Shown here piece after piece: positions 37,790 through 50,329 of a stretch of 64,000 bases of DNA. A program made the position numbers and the translations under genes. This DNA is from Streptomyces taklimakanensis. Lineage in GTDB: Bacteria > Actinomycetota > Actinomycetes > Streptomycetales > Streptomycetaceae. The DNA lies in assembly GCF_009709575.1 (NCBI RefSeq), contig NZ_WIXO01000001.1, positions 4,156,001 to 4,220,000 of the forward strand, written 5' to 3'. How positions within the stretch are numbered: the first letter of the stretch is position 1; every line of letters starts with the position of its first letter. The notes below the pieces were generated by a model. It had not been told where the DNA came from. It did no database searches and saw only the letters and a program-made list of their open reading frames with translations.

Positions 37790-38101
37790 ATGAGTCAGGC
37801 AGAGGTACGAGAACTGCGGGCCGCGCTGCACACCGCGTCCGACATCGCCTTCGCGCTGGACGGCGAGCCGACGGCGGAACAGGTGGACGGGATGGTGGAC
37901 GCGCTGAGCCGGGCGCTGGACGCGGCCCGGTCGTTGAGCGGCGACAGCGGTGGCACGGGCTGCCGGGAACATCCGCGCGGGGCGGTCGATCCGCTCTACG
38001 GGGACAAGGAGGATCCGCTGCCGCCGGGGTGGGGGCGGTGCCTGTTGTGCAACGACCGACGGCGTCGGGCGAGCACCCAGCGGTACGCGGCCGGCCGCTG
38101 A
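37790..38101 (+). CDS. Small protein with CxxH/CxxC metal-site-like motif
   Basis: A 103-residue protein that I do not recognise. The N-terminal 55 residues form amphipathic helices (EVRELRAALHTASDIAFALDG; GMVDALSRALDAARSL). The C-terminal part has CREH and, 28 residues on, CLLC, followed by a basic tail NDRRRRASTQRY. The CxxH...CxxC spacing could bind zinc. I chose the ATG at 37790 (MSQAEVREL); an in-frame ATG at 37760 would add ten residues. It is flanked by the exporter operon and a kinase-like ATPase gene, both on the other strand. Confidence 0.65.
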   Translation: MSQAEVRELRAALHTASDIAFALDGEPTAEQVDGMVDALSRALDAARSLSGDSGGTGCREHPRGAVDPLYGDKEDPLPPGWGRCLLCNDRRRRASTQRYAAGR

Positions 38102-38148
38102 CCCGGCGGCCGGCCCCGGCCTCCGGGCCGGCCGTCGGGGCCGTGCGG

Positions 38149-38616
38149 TCAGTGGTCCCCGGATGCCGCCTCGAACCAGGTGGTCTTGCCGTGCGGCAGC
38201 AGGTCCACGCCCCAGCGGTCGGACAGGTGGTCCACCAGGAACAGTCCTCGGCCGCTGACGTCGAGGTCGTGGACGGGCAGGAGGCACGGCAACCCGCGCG
38301 AGGGGTCCCGTACCTCCACGCGGATCCGGCCGTGCGGCCGCCGCACCCGTAACCCCAGGGTGTGGGCCCCGGTGTGCCGCACGGCGTTGCCCACCAGCTC
38401 GGAGACGAGGAGCACGACGTCCTCGGTGAGCGAGGCGGGCAGCCCCCACCGCCGCGTCAGGACGGACCGGACGAGCTCGCGGGCGGCGTACGCCGACTCG
38501 GGGCGGTTGGGCAGCAACACCTCCCCAGTGGTCGGGTCGTCGCTCGCCCCGAGGACAGCCGGGGTCGGGCACTGCTCCGGTTCCGACGCCGTACGCGTCG
38601 CGTTCACTCCCGCCAT
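38149..38616 (-). CDS. RsbW/SpoIIAB-like ATP-binding regulatory protein
   Basis: A 155-residue single-domain protein with the GHKL ATPase fold of anti-sigma-factor kinases: N-box LLVSELVGNAVRHTGA, then VEVRDPSRGLP and a G-box DVSGRGLFLVDHLSDRWGVD. The N-terminal helix SAYAARELVRSVLTRRWGLP is usual for the many small Streptomyces ATPases of this class, which bind sigma factors or anti-anti-sigma partners. No sigma factor or anti-anti-sigma gene is adjacent, so the partner must lie elsewhere. A 48-base gap separates it from the convergent gene at 37790. Confidence 0.9.
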   Translation of the reverse strand: MAGVNATRTASEPEQCPTPAVLGASDDPTTGEVLLPNRPESAYAARELVRSVLTRRWGLPASLTEDVVLLVSELVGNAVRHTGAHTLGLRVRRPHGRIRVEVRDPSRGLPCLLPVHDLDVSGRGLFLVDHLSDRWGVDLLPHGKTTWFEAASGDH

Positions 38617-38871
38617 GGCCCCATCATGGCGGGAAAAGGGCCGTCGCGGGGCCGGTGGCGCGGCAACGTCCGCCCGGAGCGGGAGGCCGTCCGGCTCGTC
38701 GGAGCGGTGGCGCGCGGTCGTGGTGCGCCGGGAGCGGGGCGCGGAACGGACCGTGCGCCGTTGAGCGCCCGTTCCGCGCCTTTCCCGAAGCCTTCCCGGC
38801 CCCTTCCCGGATCTTCCCCGGAGGCCGCGTGGCCGCGGACCCCGTGTCCCGGATCGCGGGACGTCAGCGGG

Positions 38872-39639
38872 TCAGCGGAACTTCGCCTTGCCCGGTCCCT
38901 CCTCGACGAAGCTGCGCATGCCGATCTCCCGGTCCTCGGTCGCGAACAGTCCGGCGAACCAGGTGCGTTCGATCGCGAGTCCGGTGTCGATGTCCGCCTC
39001 CAGGCCCGCGTCGACGCATTCCTTGGCGGCGCGCAGCGCGATGGCCGGACCGGCGGCCAGCCTCGCCGCCCAGGCGTGCGCCTGTTCGTAGACCTCGGCG
39101 GCGGGCACCACCCGGTCCACCAGGCCGATCGTCAGCGCCTCGTCCGCCCCGACCTGACGACCGGTGAAGATCAGGTCCTTGGCCTTCGCCGGGCCGACCA
39201 GCCGCGCCAGCCGCTGGGTGCCGCCGGCCCCCGGGATCAGGCCGAGCAGGATCTCCGGCTGGCCGAGCCTGGCGTTCTCCGCGGCGATCCGGATGTCGGC
39301 GCACAGGGCCAGTTCGCAGCCGCCGCCGAGCGCGTAACCGGTCACCGCGGCCACCACCGGCTTGGGGATGCGGGCCACGGCGGTGAAGGAGTCCTGGAGA
39401 CCGCGGGAGCGGGCGACCATCGCCGCGTGGTCCATCTCGCGCATCTCCTTGATGTCCGCGCCCGCCGCGAACACCTTCTCGCCGCCGTAGATCACCACGG
39501 CCCGCACATCGTCGCGTCGCGCGCACTCCTCGGCCAACTCGCGCAGCCGGTCCTGGGTGGCGACGTCCAACGCGTTCATGGGGGGACGGTCCAGTCGGAG
39601 GGTGCCGACGCCCTCGGAGACCTCAAGAGTCACAGTCAT
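38872..39639 (-). CDS. Enoyl-CoA hydratase/isomerase family protein
   Basis: A 255-residue crotonase-fold enzyme. The oxyanion-hole segments KVFAAGADIKEM and GYALGGGCELALCADI are intact. Glu109 (in GGGCEL) and Glu129 (in LGQPEILLGLIPGAGGTQRL) match the two catalytic glutamates of enoyl-CoA hydratase with the canonical 20-residue spacing, so hydratase activity in fatty-acid or branched-chain amino-acid beta-oxidation is likely. The ATG at 39639 is divergent from glgX. There is no other beta-oxidation gene nearby to narrow the substrate. Confidence 0.93.
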   Translation of the reverse strand: MTVTLEVSEGVGTLRLDRPPMNALDVATQDRLRELAEECARRDDVRAVVIYGGEKVFAAGADIKEMREMDHAAMVARSRGLQDSFTAVARIPKPVVAAVTGYALGGGCELALCADIRIAAENARLGQPEILLGLIPGAGGTQRLARLVGPAKAKDLIFTGRQVGADEALTIGLVDRVVPAAEVYEQAHAWAARLAAGPAIALRAAKECVDAGLEADIDTGLAIERTWFAGLFATEDREIGMRSFVEEGPGKAKFR

Positions 39640-39860
39640 GGGGGCAGGTTAGCCCCCGTTAACGGGGAGTGGGCAGGCGCCCTCGCGCGCCGCGGTGCGC
39701 CCGGCGTGCCACTCGGTCGGAGCAGCGGCGGCGATCACGCGGGTGAGGCGGACGAGAGGAACGGGAACACTCCCGGCAGACCCGGACACGGGGGCCGACG
39801 GCCGGGACGGTGCCGCGCGATCGCCGTGTCCGCCCAGCCGCGAGCCGCCGGAGGCCGATC

Positions 39861-42137
<2,277 letters not shown>

Positions 42138-42229
42138 GTGGTCCGTGTGGCCGCTGTTGCCGGTGTGGTCGATGTGACGTCCGGTTAGGGTGTGCGCGTC
42201 ACGACCGCACAACGGAGGAGCAGGTGTCG

Positions 42230-42457
42230 ATGGCCGAGATCGAGGCCGCACGCGAGGTTTTCGACCGGTTCGACCTGAACAAGGACGGACTGATCACCGC
42301 CGCGGAGTTCCAGCAGGCGATGGGCGAGCTGGGGGACCACAACGTCACGGTGGGCCTGGCCCAGACCCTGATAGACCAGCACGACGGCAACGGCGACGGC
42401 CTGCTCTCCTTCGAGGAGTTCTGGGCGGCGCGCCAGAAGGCCGCCACGTTGGCGTAG
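42230..42457 (+). CDS. EF-hand calcium-binding protein (CabB-like)
   Basis: A 75-residue cytoplasmic protein with two canonical EF-hand loops: Asp15-Leu-Asn-Lys-Asp-Gly to Glu26, and Asp52-Gly-Asn-Gly-Asp-Gly to Glu63, each followed by an aromatic-rich helix (EFQQAM; EFWAARQ). This is the size and layout of Streptomyces CabB-type calcium sensors or buffers. GGAGGAG at 42214-42220 serves the ATG at 42230; a GTG at 42224 is also possible. It follows glgX by about 90 bases and is terminated by a strong hairpin. Confidence 0.9.
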   Translation: MAEIEAAREVFDRFDLNKDGLITAAEFQQAMGELGDHNVTVGLAQTLIDQHDGNGDGLLSFEEFWAARQKAATLA

Positions 42458-42477
42458 GGCGCGGGTCGGGTCCCGCG

Positions 42478-42530
42478 GGCGGGGCGGACGTCACTGGTCG
42501 GCACCAATGGCGTCCGCCCCGCCTTCTTGT
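42478..42530 (+). terminator. Terminator after the EF-hand gene
   Basis: A perfect 13-bp stem (GGCGGGGCGGACG at 42478-42490 with CGTCCGCCCCGCC at 42511-42523) is followed by TTCTTGT. The loop can pair further through TGGT/ACCA. Confidence 0.8.
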
Positions 42531-42533
42531 ACG

Positions 42534-42543
42534 TGACATGTCA
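42534..42543. promoter_or_regulatory. Palindrome TGACATGTCA upstream of secreted protein gene
   Basis: A perfect 10-bp palindrome, 124 bases before the start at 42667 and just after the terminator, in the only AT-richer part of this gap. It is a possible operator; the length alone is weak evidence. Confidence 0.3.
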
Positions 42544-42666
42544 TCCGCTCTACGGTGAGCCCGCCGCGGCCGAACGGTACGGCGGCTCCCAGGTCCGCCG
42601 CGCGCCGGGCCTCCGAACGGACCTTCCGGACGGGGGCGAGGCGCCGGCCCGAACCGGAGGATCGCG

Positions 42667-44028
42667 ATGCGCGCTCCGCGCACAACCCCCCACCGCATCC
42701 CGAAGCACACCCCGAAGCACACCCCGAAGAACCGTTTCCCCGGACTGGTCGCGCCCATCGCGGCGCTGCTGTGCCTGACCCTTGCCCCCGCCTCCCTCTC
42801 CCACGCCGCGTCCGGCGCCGCGCACACGTCCACGCGCGTAGCGCCCGGCGCGCAGGACGCTCCCGTCCAGACCTGGCAGGCCGACCTGAGCCACGTCGAC
42901 GCCGACGACGCCGGCGTCCGCCACACCAAGGGCGCCCTGCGGACGACCGCCGGCACCGACGACGTCTCCTCCGCCCCCTCCGCCGTCTCCGCCGGGGCGC
43001 CCGGTCGCCACGGCACCCAGGTCCTCGCTCCCCACCGGATCGACCACCCCGCCGACCGCTTCCGCGCCGAACTCGACGCCCGGGTGCCCGACGACGCCCG
43101 CGTGGCCGTCGACGTCCGCGGCCGCTCGGGCGAGGGCCGGTGGACCGAGTGGCGCGAGGCGGGTCCGGACGAGGCCGGTGCCGCCGTCCTCCCGCGCGCC
43201 GTCACCACCGTCCAGGTGCGGCTGGTGCTCTGGGACACCACCGGCGGACTGGCCGTGCGCGGTCTGCGCTTGACCGCCGACACCGCGCCGGGGGAGCGGC
43301 GGGACCAGTACGAGAGGGCCGGGGCGAGCGCCGCCCCCTTCACCGCCCGTGTCTTCGCCACCCGCGAGGGCCTGGTCGGCCACACCACCGCCAACGGCCA
43401 CGTCATCCGTCCCGACGACCACTTCGTGGCCCTGCCCTCGCGGCGCGGCCTGTCCCCCCGGGGCACCTCGGACTACTCGGTCCGGGTCTGCGGTCCGGTC
43501 CGCTGCGAGACCGCGCCCGTGTGGGACGTCGGTCCGTGGAACATCCACGACGACCACTGGAACCCCTCCTCGATCCGCGAGAGCTTCCGGGACCTGCCCC
43601 GAGGACTCCCCGAGGCCCAGGCCGCGTACCAGGACGGCTACAACGGCGGCCTGGACGGCTTCGGCCGCCGTGTGCTCAACCCGGCCGGCATCGACCTGGC
43701 CGACGGCACCTTCCACAACGTCGGCCTGAACGACAACGGCTGGGTGACCGTCACCTACCTGTGGACCGGCGACCAGACCGGCTCCACCTTCCCCACCTGG
43801 GGCAGTGACGTCCGCGTCCGGCAGCGGCCGACCACCGGGTCCACGGTGGTGGACAGCCTGGCCGGCCCGACGCGGGTCCGGGTGGAGTGCCAGGTCCACG
43901 GCGAGACGGTCACCTACGACGGTCACACCAACGATGCCTGGGCCTACCTGCCCGACCACGGCGGCTACGTCTCCAACATCTTCATCGACGTCCCCGAAGG
44001 GTGGTTGCCCGGCGTTCCCACCTGCTAG
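42667..44028 (+). CDS. Secreted protein with probable barrel domain and C-terminal SH3-like domain
   Basis: A 453-residue secreted protein. A basic N-terminus with a duplicated His/Thr/Pro/Lys stretch precedes a hydrophobic signal sequence ending near residue 48 (SLSHAASGA). Residues about 225-360 (RVFATREGLVGHTTANGHVIRPDDHFVALPS; SVRVCGPVRCETAPVWDVGPWN) look like a double-psi beta-barrel of RlpA/expansin type, which suggests cell-wall binding or cleavage; this is inference. The last 75 residues (WGSDVRVRQRP to GWLPGVPTC) closely match the C-terminus of the next gene, including two cysteines that may form a disulfide. ATG at 42667; no strong ribosome-binding site. Confidence 0.8.
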   Translation: MRAPRTTPHRIPKHTPKHTPKNRFPGLVAPIAALLCLTLAPASLSHAASGAAHTSTRVAPGAQDAPVQTWQADLSHVDADDAGVRHTKGALRTTAGTDDVSSAPSAVSAGAPGRHGTQVLAPHRIDHPADRFRAELDARVPDDARVAVDVRGRSGEGRWTEWREAGPDEAGAAVLPRAVTTVQVRLVLWDTTGGLAVRGLRLTADTAPGERRDQYERAGASAAPFTARVFATREGLVGHTTANGHVIRPDDHFVALPSRRGLSPRGTSDYSVRVCGPVRCETAPVWDVGPWNIHDDHWNPSSIRESFRDLPRGLPEAQAAYQDGYNGGLDGFGRRVLNPAGIDLADGTFHNVGLNDNGWVTVTYLWTGDQTGSTFPTWGSDVRVRQRPTTGSTVVDSLAGPTRVRVECQVHGETVTYDGHTNDAWAYLPDHGGYVSNIFIDVPEGWLPGVPTC

Positions 44029-44127
44029 CCGCCGACTCGGACCGGTGCCCCGGACCCGGGGCACCGGTCCACCGCTCCACCCGCCACGCCCCGCACCCGC
44101 ACCCTCACCCAGGGAGGAAAGACGCCC

Positions 44128-44979
44128 GTGTCCGCGACATCCCCCATACCCCCGGCCCCCGCGCACCTCGCCGCCCCGGCCCGGTCGGCGATCGGCCGGC
44201 TCCTGGCCGTGCTGGTGGGCGCGCTCGCCGTACTGGCGGGCCTGACCGCCGCACCCGCCCGGGCCGAGACGGCCGGGACCCTGGCCACGCCCAACTTCAA
44301 GGCCCCCTACCCCTGCGGCCAGAAGTGGACCTACAGCCACCACTCCGCCGAGGTGCGTCGCGCGTTGGACTTCGTCCGCGCCGACGGCGGCTCCACCGCC
44401 GGCACCCCGGTGCTGGCCTCCGCCGCCGGCACCGCCACCCGGCACTACCAGGCCGGCGGGGCGGGCAACTACGTCGTCGTCGACCACGGCGGCGGGTGGA
44501 AGACCTACTACTTCCACCTGGCCTCGTTCTCCGTGGCCAACGGCGCCTGGGTCGGCCAGGGGCAGCAGATCGGCACCACCGGAAGCACCGGCAACTCCTC
44601 CGGCGCCCACATCCACTACGAACAGCTCTACAACGGCGTGGGCCAGAACATCCGGATCAACGGCTCCGGCCTGGCCTACCCGGGCAGCTACCACCAGGCC
44701 TACCTGACCAGCGACAACGGCTGCGGCGGCGGCAGCTCCTTCATGACCTGGGGCAGCGGTGTCCGCGTCCGCGCCGACGCCTACCTCTCCTCGCCGGTCG
44801 TCGCCGGCCTGGCCGGGCCCACCCGGGTCACGGTCGTCTGCCAGAAGCAGGGCGACACCGTCAACGCCGAGGGGTACACCAACAACTGGTGGAGCAAGCT
44901 CCGTGACCAGGGCGGCTTCATCTCCAACATCTACATCGACCACCCCGCCGCCCAACTGCCGGGTGTGCCCGTCTGCTGA
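44128..44979 (+). CDS. Secreted M23 family metallopeptidase with SH3-like domain
   Basis: A 283-residue secreted peptidoglycan endopeptidase. The signal peptide ends near residue 47 (APARAE). The LytM/M23 domain covers about 55-185, with the first zinc ligands in SHHSAEVRRALDFV, then YFHLASFSV and the HxH motif in SSGAHIHYEQL. The C-terminal 75 residues (WGSGVRVRADAYLSS to QLPGVPVC) repeat the domain at the end of the previous gene, with cysteines at the same places. The GTG at 44128 has GGGAGGAAAG upstream. The pair probably targets the same wall component through the shared domain. Confidence 0.92.
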   Translation: MSATSPIPPAPAHLAAPARSAIGRLLAVLVGALAVLAGLTAAPARAETAGTLATPNFKAPYPCGQKWTYSHHSAEVRRALDFVRADGGSTAGTPVLASAAGTATRHYQAGGAGNYVVVDHGGGWKTYYFHLASFSVANGAWVGQGQQIGTTGSTGNSSGAHIHYEQLYNGVGQNIRINGSGLAYPGSYHQAYLTSDNGCGGGSSFMTWGSGVRVRADAYLSSPVVAGLAGPTRVTVVCQKQGDTVNAEGYTNNWWSKLRDQGGFISNIYIDHPAAQLPGVPVC

Positions 44980-45030
44980 GGCGTCCCCGGCCGGTGCGGG
45001 CACCGGCCCGAGCCCCGCGGGCCGCCCGGG

Positions 45031-45786
45031 TCAGCGCACGATGCCGCCGGCCCGGGCGGCCCGCAGCCAGTCGGGGAACTCCCCGGTCAACCGGTCGTAC
45101 AGCTCCGCGTCGGAGACGGCACGGGGATCCGGCCCGGCGGCGAAGAACCCGGCGTTGTCCACCACCCGCTTCCCCGGCACGGGCAGCTCGTCCAGCTTCC
45201 GCAGGAAGCGGAACTCGTCGTCCCCGAACCCGACGAACTGCCAGAACAGCGGCAGACGGGAGGCCTCGCACAGCACCCGCTCGGCGGCGGCCTTCGAGGT
45301 GGGGCCGCCGTCGGTCTGGAAGACCACCAGCGCCGGATCGGTCGAGCCGCTCGCCCGGTAGTGGTCGATCACCGCCTCCATGGCCAGGTGGTAGTTGGTG
45401 CGCCCCATGTGCCCGAGCGAGTCGTGGAGCGCCTCGACGCGCCCCGCGTGGTCGTCCAACGACACCTCGGCCGTTCCGTCCACCCCGGTGCTGAAGAAGA
45501 CCACCGGCACCCGCCCGTCGTCGTCCAGGTGGGCCGCCAGCCCCAGCACCTGCTCGGCCAGGTGCTGCACGGTGCCGTCGCGGTAGTACGGCCGCATCGA
45601 ACCGGAGCGGTCCAACACCAGGTAGACCGCGGCGCGCTGTCCCGACAGCCGGTGCTTCTCCAGGCTGACCGCGGCCTGCTTGTACAGGCTCACCAGCCCC
45701 GGAGCGGTGGCCGCCACCTTCTCCAGGCCGATGGCCGACCCGCTCCCGGAGCCGGTCCCCTGCCGCTTGACGTGGTCGATGGCCAC
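45031..45786 (-). CDS. VWA domain protein (TerF-like)
   Basis: A 251-residue cytoplasmic protein. A short N-terminal region (AIDHVKRQGTGSGSG) leads to a von Willebrand A domain with the metal-adhesion motif DxSxS in YLVLDRSGSMRPYYRDGTVQHLAEQVLGLA, the Thr of MGRTNYHLAMEAV and the Asp of VVFQTDGGPTSK. This is the layout of the VWA proteins found in tellurium-resistance (Ter) loci and also in scattered Streptomyces loci; no other ter gene is in this window. The GTG at 45786 has GAGGGGGG upstream. The function of the isolated protein is unknown. Confidence 0.85.
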   Translation of the reverse strand: MAIDHVKRQGTGSGSGSAIGLEKVAATAPGLVSLYKQAAVSLEKHRLSGQRAAVYLVLDRSGSMRPYYRDGTVQHLAEQVLGLAAHLDDDGRVPVVFFSTGVDGTAEVSLDDHAGRVEALHDSLGHMGRTNYHLAMEAVIDHYRASGSTDPALVVFQTDGGPTSKAAAERVLCEASRLPLFWQFVGFGDDEFRFLRKLDELPVPGKRVVDNAGFFAAGPDPRAVSDAELYDRLTGEFPDWLRAARAGGIVR

Positions 45787-45957
45787 GGTGTGCCCCCCTC
45801 GCTCGTGCGCTCGACGCGTGCGAGCGAGAGTAGTCGAGGACCGGTGACGACGAACGACCCTGTGGAGAACCTCCCACCGTCGGCGTTCCGCGGCCGTTTC
45901 CACAGGCCAGTGCCTGATTCGCGGTTTTCGCCCCAGGGTGTCGGGAACCCGCTCGAC

Positions 45958-46275
45958 ATGGCTCACACGGACGTACAGGAAATCCTCGGTTCCCTGAAGG
46001 ACGTCGACTTCCCGGCGGACAAGGACGAACTGCTGCGGGCCGCGAAGGTCGGCGGCGCGTCCGACGAGGCGCTCAAGGCGCTGCGCGGCATCCCACCGGA
46101 CCGGTACGACAACCGCGAGGAGGTCGCGCGCTCGGTCCGGGTCGATCCCGACTCCGACCTCGGACACAGCGCCTCGCAGCAGGCCGCGCAGGCCCGCAAG
46201 GGGGGCAAACCCGGCCTCTCGCAGCACCTCAGGGACGCCCCCAAAACTCCGGTGGAGGACGAACTGGACCGTTGA
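45958..46275 (+). CDS. DUF2795 domain protein
   Basis: A 105-residue protein. Residues 1-65 match DUF2795 (DVQEILGSLKDVDFPADKDELLRAAKVGGASDEALKALRGIPPDRYDNREEVARSV), a small helical domain often found in Streptomyces; the tail is hydrophilic (HSASQQAAQARKGGKPG). Translation from the ATG at 45958 fits the family start. It is 65 bases upstream of the next small gene on the same strand and divergent from the VWA gene. The function of DUF2795 is not known. Confidence 0.85.
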   Translation: MAHTDVQEILGSLKDVDFPADKDELLRAAKVGGASDEALKALRGIPPDRYDNREEVARSVRVDPDSDLGHSASQQAAQARKGGKPGLSQHLRDAPKTPVEDELDR

Positions 46276-46340
46276 GGGAACCGCCGTCCCGGCGGAACGG
46301 GCCGGACCGACCGATGACGAGCGACTCCGAAGGGAGACCC

Positions 46341-46835
46341 ATGTCGGGCAAGAAGATGGAAGGCGACGAGGACCAGAAGCGCGCCACGGCCCGCGAGGCC
46401 GAACGCGCCGGACGCCGGCCCAGCGAGCGGAGCGACACCACCGGCGCCTCCAAGCAGCGCACCCACCTCACCGGCCGGTCCACGATCACGCACGAGGAGC
46501 GGCTGGAGACCCGCGACCAGGGCAAACAGGGGCGGCGCGGCACCGAGGCCACCGACTCCCGCACGGCGGGGGAGACGGGACGCACGTTCACCGGCCGGGG
46601 CGCCCCGGAGTACGGCGAACGGCACGAGAGGGTGTTCCGTGCCCTGACGGCCGAGGAGGAACGGCACCCCGGCGAGCCCGTCCACCTCCAGGACGTCTCC
46701 CGCGCCGCGGAGCTGCCGCAGGAGGAGACCCGGGTGCTGCTGCACGACCTGGTGGCCGTCCACAAGTTGGTCACCGAGGTACAGGGCGACTCCGCCGGCC
46801 TCGGCCCCCGCTACGAGACCAAGTCCCGCCGCTGA
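46341..46835 (+). CDS. Hydrophilic protein with a helical C-terminal domain
   Basis: A 164-residue, highly charged protein that I do not recognise. The N-terminal 90 residues are Arg/Glu/Thr/Gly-rich and probably disordered. The C-terminal 60 residues (ERVFRALTAEEERHPGEPVHLQDVSRAAELPQEETRVLLHDLVAVHKLVTEVQ) look like a winged helix. The ATG at 46341 follows GAAGGGAGA at good spacing; an ATG at 46314 is also in frame. It may be co-transcribed with the DUF2795 gene. A nucleic-acid or protein-interaction role would fit the helical part, but this is only inference. Confidence 0.7.
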   Translation: MSGKKMEGDEDQKRATAREAERAGRRPSERSDTTGASKQRTHLTGRSTITHEERLETRDQGKQGRRGTEATDSRTAGETGRTFTGRGAPEYGERHERVFRALTAEEERHPGEPVHLQDVSRAAELPQEETRVLLHDLVAVHKLVTEVQGDSAGLGPRYETKSRR

Positions 46836-46883
46836 GACGGGGCCGACGGCGCCCCGCGCGCACCGGTGCCGACGGTCGCGCGG

Positions 46884-46917
46884 GGGCGGGGCGCGCGGGG
46901 CCCCACGCGCCCCGCCC
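46884..46917. terminator. Bidirectional terminator before sdaA
   Basis: GGGCGGGGCGCG (46884-46895) pairs with CGCGCCCCGCCC (46906-46917), with GGGG/CCCC extending inward past one mismatch, between convergent stops. Confidence 0.65.
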
Positions 46918-46919
46918 TC

Positions 46920-48320
<1,401 letters not shown>

Positions 48321-48412
48321 GGTGGCGGACTCCCTTGTCTGCTCGTGGTTCACGGCCCACCGGGTGCGGCGGGCCCTCGGACCCCGCCGGGTGCGCGGGG
48401 CGTGTGGGGCGC

Positions 48413-48442
48413 GGGTGCGCCGCCCGGTGGGGCGGCGCACCC
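48413..48442 (-). terminator. Terminator or attenuator between glyA and sdaA
   Basis: A perfect 13-bp stem (GGGTGCGCCGCCC at 48413-48425 with GGGCGGCGCACCC at 48430-48442) with a 4-base loop, 19 bases downstream of the glyA stop. It would at least reduce transcription into sdaA. Confidence 0.7.
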
Positions 48443-48460
48443 GGGTGCCGTGGCGCGGTC

Positions 48461-49729
<1,269 letters not shown>

Positions 49730-49793
49730 CCGGATCTTTCCGATCGTGACGTGCGGGAGGCGGACGGGGCGGGCGGGGAGCAGGCCGGGAGAG

Positions 49794-50171
49794 TCACTCG
49801 CCGGTGAAGGCGGTGTACTCGTCGGCGGAGAGCAGCTCCTCGGGCTCCTCCGTCACCCGCACCCTGAACAGCCAGCCGCCCTCGAAGGGGGCGGAGTTCA
49901 CCAGCGCCGGGTCGTCCACCACGTCCTGGTTGACCTCGGTGATCTCGCCGGACACGGGCGCGTACAGGTCGCTGACCGACTTGGTCGACTCCAGCTCGCC
50001 GCAGGGTTCGCCCGCGGTCACCGTGTCGCCGACCTCGGGGAGCTGGACGAAGACGACGTCGCCGAGCGCGCCCGCGGCGTGCTCGGTGATGCCGACCGTC
50101 GCCACGCCGTCCTCGGTGGCCGACAGCCACTCGTGCTCCTTGCTGTAGCGCAGCTGCTGGGGGTTGCTCAT
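49794..50171 (-). CDS. gcvH: Glycine cleavage system H protein
   Basis: A 125-residue lipoyl carrier. It has the standard H-protein pattern SKEHEWLSATEDGVATVGITEHAAGALGDVVFVQLPEVGD, with the lipoylated Lys64 in ELESTKSVSDLYAPVSGEI. It shuttles the aminomethyl group between the P, T and L proteins. The P protein (gcvP) is not in this window. Its ATG at 50171 lies 158 bases after the gcvT stop, a gap with a weak hairpin (50269-50288) that could fine-tune expression. Confidence 0.96.
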   Translation of the reverse strand: MSNPQQLRYSKEHEWLSATEDGVATVGITEHAAGALGDVVFVQLPEVGDTVTAGEPCGELESTKSVSDLYAPVSGEITEVNQDVVDDPALVNSAPFEGGWLFRVRVTEEPEELLSADEYTAFTGE

Positions 50172-50329
50172 GTCGCGATTCTCCCGATGAGAGGTGTGGG
50201 TGGGGAAACGGGTCTTGCCAGGTGGGACGGGTCGGGGCGGTCCGCCGCGCGGGGCACGGCGGACCGGTGGGGACCCGCGGCGGTCCCCGGGAGCCCCCGG
50301 GGGTCGAAGGTCGGGGAGGCCGGCGTCCG

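Noticed and set aside
45031..45786. A tellurium-resistance (Ter) island around the VWA gene
   Set aside because: No TerD, TerC or other ter gene is nearby, so only a single VWA protein can be supported.
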